Shown: in pieces, positions 60,711 through 64,000 of the stretch
Layout: each line of letters opens with the position of its first letter
Position numbering within the stretch: the first letter of the stretch is position 1
NCBI GenBank assembly: GCA_964036195.1
Contig: OZ038455.1
Span: 10,061,855-10,125,854 of the forward strand
Length of the DNA stretch: 64,000 bases
From: Sphaerolaimus hirsutus
Lineage: Eukaryota > Nematoda > Chromadorea > Monhysterida > Sphaerolaimidae
Direction of reading: 5' to 3'
The notes under the pieces: model-generated
What the model was told of the DNA's origin: nothing
Databases searched by the model: none
The model's input: the letters and a program-made list of their open reading frames with translations, nothing else
Translations under genes and position numbers: made by a program

Positions 60711-60910
60711 AGCTCTACCTTTTGTCTTTGACAACTCATTGTCAGCGGTCGATTGTCAGTTTCCCACATCTGGTTATGTTAGAAGCGACAAGTCAGCGCC
60801 AGGCGCAGTTTTTACTTGAAAGCGCCCTGACGCTTATTGCTTTGGCGCTGGCGCCAGGCGCCAAGCCAATGCCGTGCCGCTTCTACATAACCACCCATCT
60901 GTCATGCATG

Positions 60911-61039
60911 TAGTGATGGAATGGCGCTATTTTAGGGCGCCGTACCATGGCGCCCTCTTTCTGTGGCGCCCTGTTTCCAAATGGCGCTGTGACGCCATTT
61001 TCGCTTGGCGCCCGTTTTTCTGGTACTTTTCCATCACTA
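60911..61039. mobile_element. 129-bp GGCGCC-type element with perfect duplication
   Basis: Ends TAGTGATGGAATGGCGC and GTACTTTTCCATCACTA. A perfect 8-bp duplication CATGCATG lies at 60903-60910 and 61040-61047. It lies 200 bp downstream of the stop codon, probably in the 3' UTR or just after it. Confidence 0.92.
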
Positions 61040-61375
61040 CATGCATGTAAAATGACAAAGTTAAAAATGTGACAGACTCTGACAATGGGCTGTTTTTTGA
61101 AATGTTTACAAGTGTCCAGTACTTTCCTCCCATGATACTCGGGTTTCCGGAACCATTCTCGGTGAGCTGAAATTCTTCAAATCTCTTCAAAATGATTTTG
61201 CAGTGCACATGCATTGATGTTTGTGATGATCTACATTCAACAGTGAGTTTTTTATTGAATCCGGAGTTGCAAAAAAATGCAGCAGTAAACTAATATTTGA
61301 AAATACATATTGATACAGTAAATACGCCACAATGCTATTGATGTTGAGTTTTTTGGTAAAATTGCGACGCATTGG

Positions 61376-61544
61376 GCCCACACACACTAGTTTACCAACA
61401 TGGAATGCTCGACCATTTTGGTAAACTGTTTTGACAAAACAGTACGAAACACAGTACAACTCTGTACTGTGTTTCGTACTGTTATGTCAAAACCGTTTAC
61501 CGAAATGGTCGAGCATTTCATGTTGGTGAACTGTGTGTGTGGGC
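61376..61544. repeat. Near-perfect long palindrome with CACACACTAGTTTACC ends
   Basis: Arms of about 80 bp: GCCCACACACACTAGTTTACC in part, CATGGAATGCTCGACCATTT and CAGTACGAAACACAGTAC, mirrored on the right. The centre is near 61455-61460. Same outer end as the CACTAGTTGACA and CACTAGTTTTCAC elements but with a wholly different interior. Confidence 0.9.
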
Positions 61545-61921
61545 ACTCACTTTTTATTGTTATTATTGAAAATCTGATTACGCGACGTATGTGAACAAGC
61601 TTATTCTCGACAGCCGTGGCTACATTTTTTGCAACTCTCATTCATTTGGTTTACATTCATTGTTTTATTTACTTTCATTGCTTTTTCCTGCAGTCTTGCT
61701 TTTGACATAATCACTTGCTGTTGCTGTGCATAATTGCTTCATGTGCTGCATGGCATAATAATCACAATGTATTTAATTATTTTTGTCAAATAACAATGCT
61801 TTTTGCACCTGTTTATGTGTTTATTTTAGTTCCGCACTACAGCTACACTCCATTTGCAAAATAATATTTTTCCAGCATACTGACTGCACACTTTACACTG
61901 AAATGTACCGTATCCCCTCAG

Positions 61922-61927
61922 AATAAA
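61922..61927 (+). terminator. First AATAAA downstream of the stop codon
   Basis: A consensus polyadenylation hexamer 1.2 kb after the stop. It could be the true signal of a long 3' UTR, but AATAAA is common in AT-rich DNA and a variant signal nearer the stop is equally possible. Confidence 0.2.
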
Positions 61928-62239
61928 GAACCAAAAGGTTGTTTATTTTTGCATCTCATTGCATTGCTTTCAGAGTGAACTGAGCGAAAAATTTATGATA
62001 AATATGACTTGATTCATAAAAATTTGGTGAAATCCCATGTAAAGTGGACAGTCCGATCAGCGTACACTGTACTAAACGTTAAATAACTAAATTCACGTAA
62101 ATATTGATGGAGTGTGGCTGCTTTACTTACGTTTTTACTTACGTTTTTTAAATTAAATATTCAGGATTGAAATTAACTGAAATGAATCTTGCTCTGCTTG
62201 AAATAACATCCCGCCACTACGGGCAACATTGTTATAGTC

Positions 62240-62423
62240 TACTGACGGCACACCTTACAATGAAATCTATCATATTCCATCTGAATAAACGAACAGACAT
62301 TGAATTTGTTATGATTCACGTCATATTGATTTCACTTTTCGTTAGTTTGGTGCATAATTTTTCACGTGACATTATTCACCAAAATATGGTATAATTCGTT
62401 GTATAGCGTTCTGTCCGTCCAGT
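62240..62423. repeat. Decayed TATACTCGGCGGAC-family copy
   Basis: ACTGACGGCACACCTTACAA and ATCATATTCCATCTGAATAA at the left, GTTCTGTCCGTCCAGTA at the right. Recognisable only by comparison with 58163-58357. Confidence 0.45.
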
Positions 62424-62929
62424 AAAATGTGCCTATTTACAAAAAATGTAGAGTAGATGACTCTCAACTTAAAATAAATCACAATCAACAAAATGGCTCA
62501 TTTCCTTATGTTTTCCCGAAGAAATAAGTTTCACGTAATGTTCTTTTCAAAGTCTTTTTCATTAGATGTAAATGAAATTATTTTCCTGGAAACATGAGGC
62601 AATGGACTCCTGTTTTTGTTGCCATGCAGAAACATATTGACCACTGACAGCTGATACTGAGCAGCCCCTACTTTAAAAATATTTGGCAAACTGCCAAATT
62701 GAGTGAAAAAGTAGTGAAGGGGTAGTTCATAACAAAAGTCTAGGTTTCCTCTATTTTATGCGCCAACTTGTCACAATAATATTTTGTTTGGCATTATAGA
62801 CACTAGAAAACGATGGACACTAGATGGAAAAGACACTAGAAAATATGGCGCTTCCCCGCCGGTTCCTTTTCACAAAAAGGCTCATGGCATTTTGGAGCAC
62901 TAGCACTAGTGACAACTAAAGGGACCTCA

Positions 62930-63320
62930 CCAGGTGCCACTCGCAGACCCTGTAAAGTACAAAAGACCATGTAAAATGTCATGTGTTATGTAAAAGACCC
63001 TGTAAAATGTCACGTGTCATGTAAAAGACCCAGTAAAGTGTCAAATGTCGTGTGAAAAACCCTGTTAAGTGTCATGTGTATCCAAATCTCATTTTGTCCT
63101 ATCCAAATATTATGTTTTTGTATCCAAATCTAATGTCAAAAAGTAAGATTTGGATACAAAAATATTAGATTTGGATATGATGAAAGAAACTTAAGATACA
63201 CATGAGTATGACACGTTGCAGGATTTTTTACATGACACATGACATTTTACAGAGTCTTTTACACTTTACAGTGTCTTTTACAGGGCCTGGGAGTGTCTCT
63301 AAGCCAGGTGTCATTCCCAG
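62930..63320. repeat. CCCTGTAAAATGTCA foldback, expanded copy
   Basis: GTGCCACTCGCAGACCCTGT, then three or four stacked AAAGACCCTGTAAAATGTCA units at the left. The inverse ACACTTTACAGTGTCTTTTA and CAGGGCCTGGGAGTG lie at the right. The middle is a separate hairpin of ATCCAAATCTAAT and ATTAGATTTGGAT. Confidence 0.8.
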
Positions 63321-63489
63321 ACCCTGTAAATATATTTAAAAACGCCTTTTCCAATCCTAAGGCAGCATTGTGTTGCAACTTGCAAGCCTGATGAGTACCT
63401 ATGCTGATCGTGAATTTCCCTGACAGTTACCTGTAAGGAAAAAAACTCTCCCTCTTGAACAACTTGCAAAAAAGTTATGACAACATTAT

Positions 63490-63731
63490 TACCGTATTTC
63501 CTCGAAATACCCCCCTCAAAATGGGCACTATGAATTTGTGGTCCGGGAAATGCATAACAGACGTTCAAAACACTTACTGTGTTACGTTAGAACATTGTTT
63601 ATACCATCTACATCCTTATATAAGGTTCTAAAAACTTATAAATAATGGTTATTGTTGCATTTTTCACGATTTTCTCTCAAATTTTTACTCTGAAAAAATA
63701 AACCCCCGGGGTGATTCGAGGAAATACGGTA
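63490..63731. mobile_element. TACCGTAT-type element, CTCGAAATACCCC variant
   Basis: Left TACCGTATTTCCTCGAAATA, right TGATTCGAGGAAATACGGTA. The core ACGTTAGAACATTGTTTATA resembles that of the 36668 and 46130 copies. Confidence 0.82.
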
Positions 63732-63740
63732 TAATACATT

Positions 63741-63993
63741 GACTGGGGTCTAAAATCGTTTGTTTAGGTGAAAAAGTGGTTTACCGCTGGCGGGACCACG
63801 GGAACGCTAGCGGGACAAACGGCGTACATCGCGGGATGAACTCGATTTCGTCCCGCGATGGAAATCCTAATTATCATGGTAAAAAATACCACGATAGAAA
63901 AAAAAACTAAAAATAGCACAAAACGACTAGAGACATAACAAAAATAATAAGAAACACATTTGACGGAATAATATTCTATCGAGTGACCCCAGT
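63741..63993. repeat. Possible GACTGGGGTC element at the window edge
   Basis: GACTGGGGTC at the left and GACCCCAGTC at the right, with GCGGGACCACGGG and ATCGCGGGATG to TCCCGCGATGG inversions between. The right flank is cut by the window end. Confidence 0.45.
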
Positions 63994-64000
63994 CCCGCCA

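Noticed and set aside
1..64000. Search for a transposase (hAT BED/dimerisation, DDE motifs) that could move the elements
   Set aside because: No open frame of sufficient length or with recognisable motifs was found. All elements in the window look non-autonomous.

Overview
The window is eukaryotic, AT-rich and repeat-dense. It carries one recognisable protein-coding gene on the + strand, from 22719 to 60710, cut into 48 inferred exons with GT-AG introns and mostly TTTCAG-like acceptors. The gene alternates Kunitz (BPTI) domains with lustrin-type cysteine-rich domains, a combination best known from large secreted proteins of nematodes. I therefore favour a nematode with a large, transposon-rich genome, at moderate confidence. 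No genus can be named from the sequence.

The gene model was built by hand. Every exon was placed by domain content, splice signals and phase, and the 48 exons close one frame of 6714 nt (2237 residues plus stop). The order is: signal peptide; Kunitz K1; a linker with a furin-type RSKR site and a CxxC-x5-CxxC cluster; then K2-L1-K3-L2 and so on in strict alternation to K19-L18-K20 and a stop. That is 20 Kunitz and 18 lustrin domains. K2 to K19 all lack the second and fourth cysteines (BPTI Cys14-Cys38). K1 lacks the second. Only K20 has all six. Almost every domain boundary is a phase-1 intron, as expected of a gene grown by tandem duplication of domain-sized exons. The product is most likely a secreted or matrix/cuticle protein whose Kunitz domains are mostly structural rather than protease inhibitors.

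Region 1-22.7 kb has no gene I can defend, apart from a short Cys-rich open frame (12403-12699) and an unrecognised minus-strand open frame (16901-17377). It is a mosaic of terminal-inverted-repeat (TIR) and foldback elements. The same families fill the introns of the large gene and the 3.3 kb downstream of it.

The most unusual feature is the non-autonomous elements. At least nine copies have perfect 8-bp target-site duplications and TIRs starting YARNG, as in hAT transposons. Several families are filled with reiterations of a short, usually palindromic motif that is different in each family: GGCGCC, CGATAT, CGGTACGG, TTCCG, AACGTT, TTCGAA, or ACACAGAAACTC. A second superclass, starting TACCGTAT and ending ATACGGTA, is filled the same way with its own subterminal motif (CCTCGAAATACCCCC, CCTCGAATAAGACCCC, TCCGTTTATAACACCC). 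Elements nest up to three deep. No transposase is encoded in the window.
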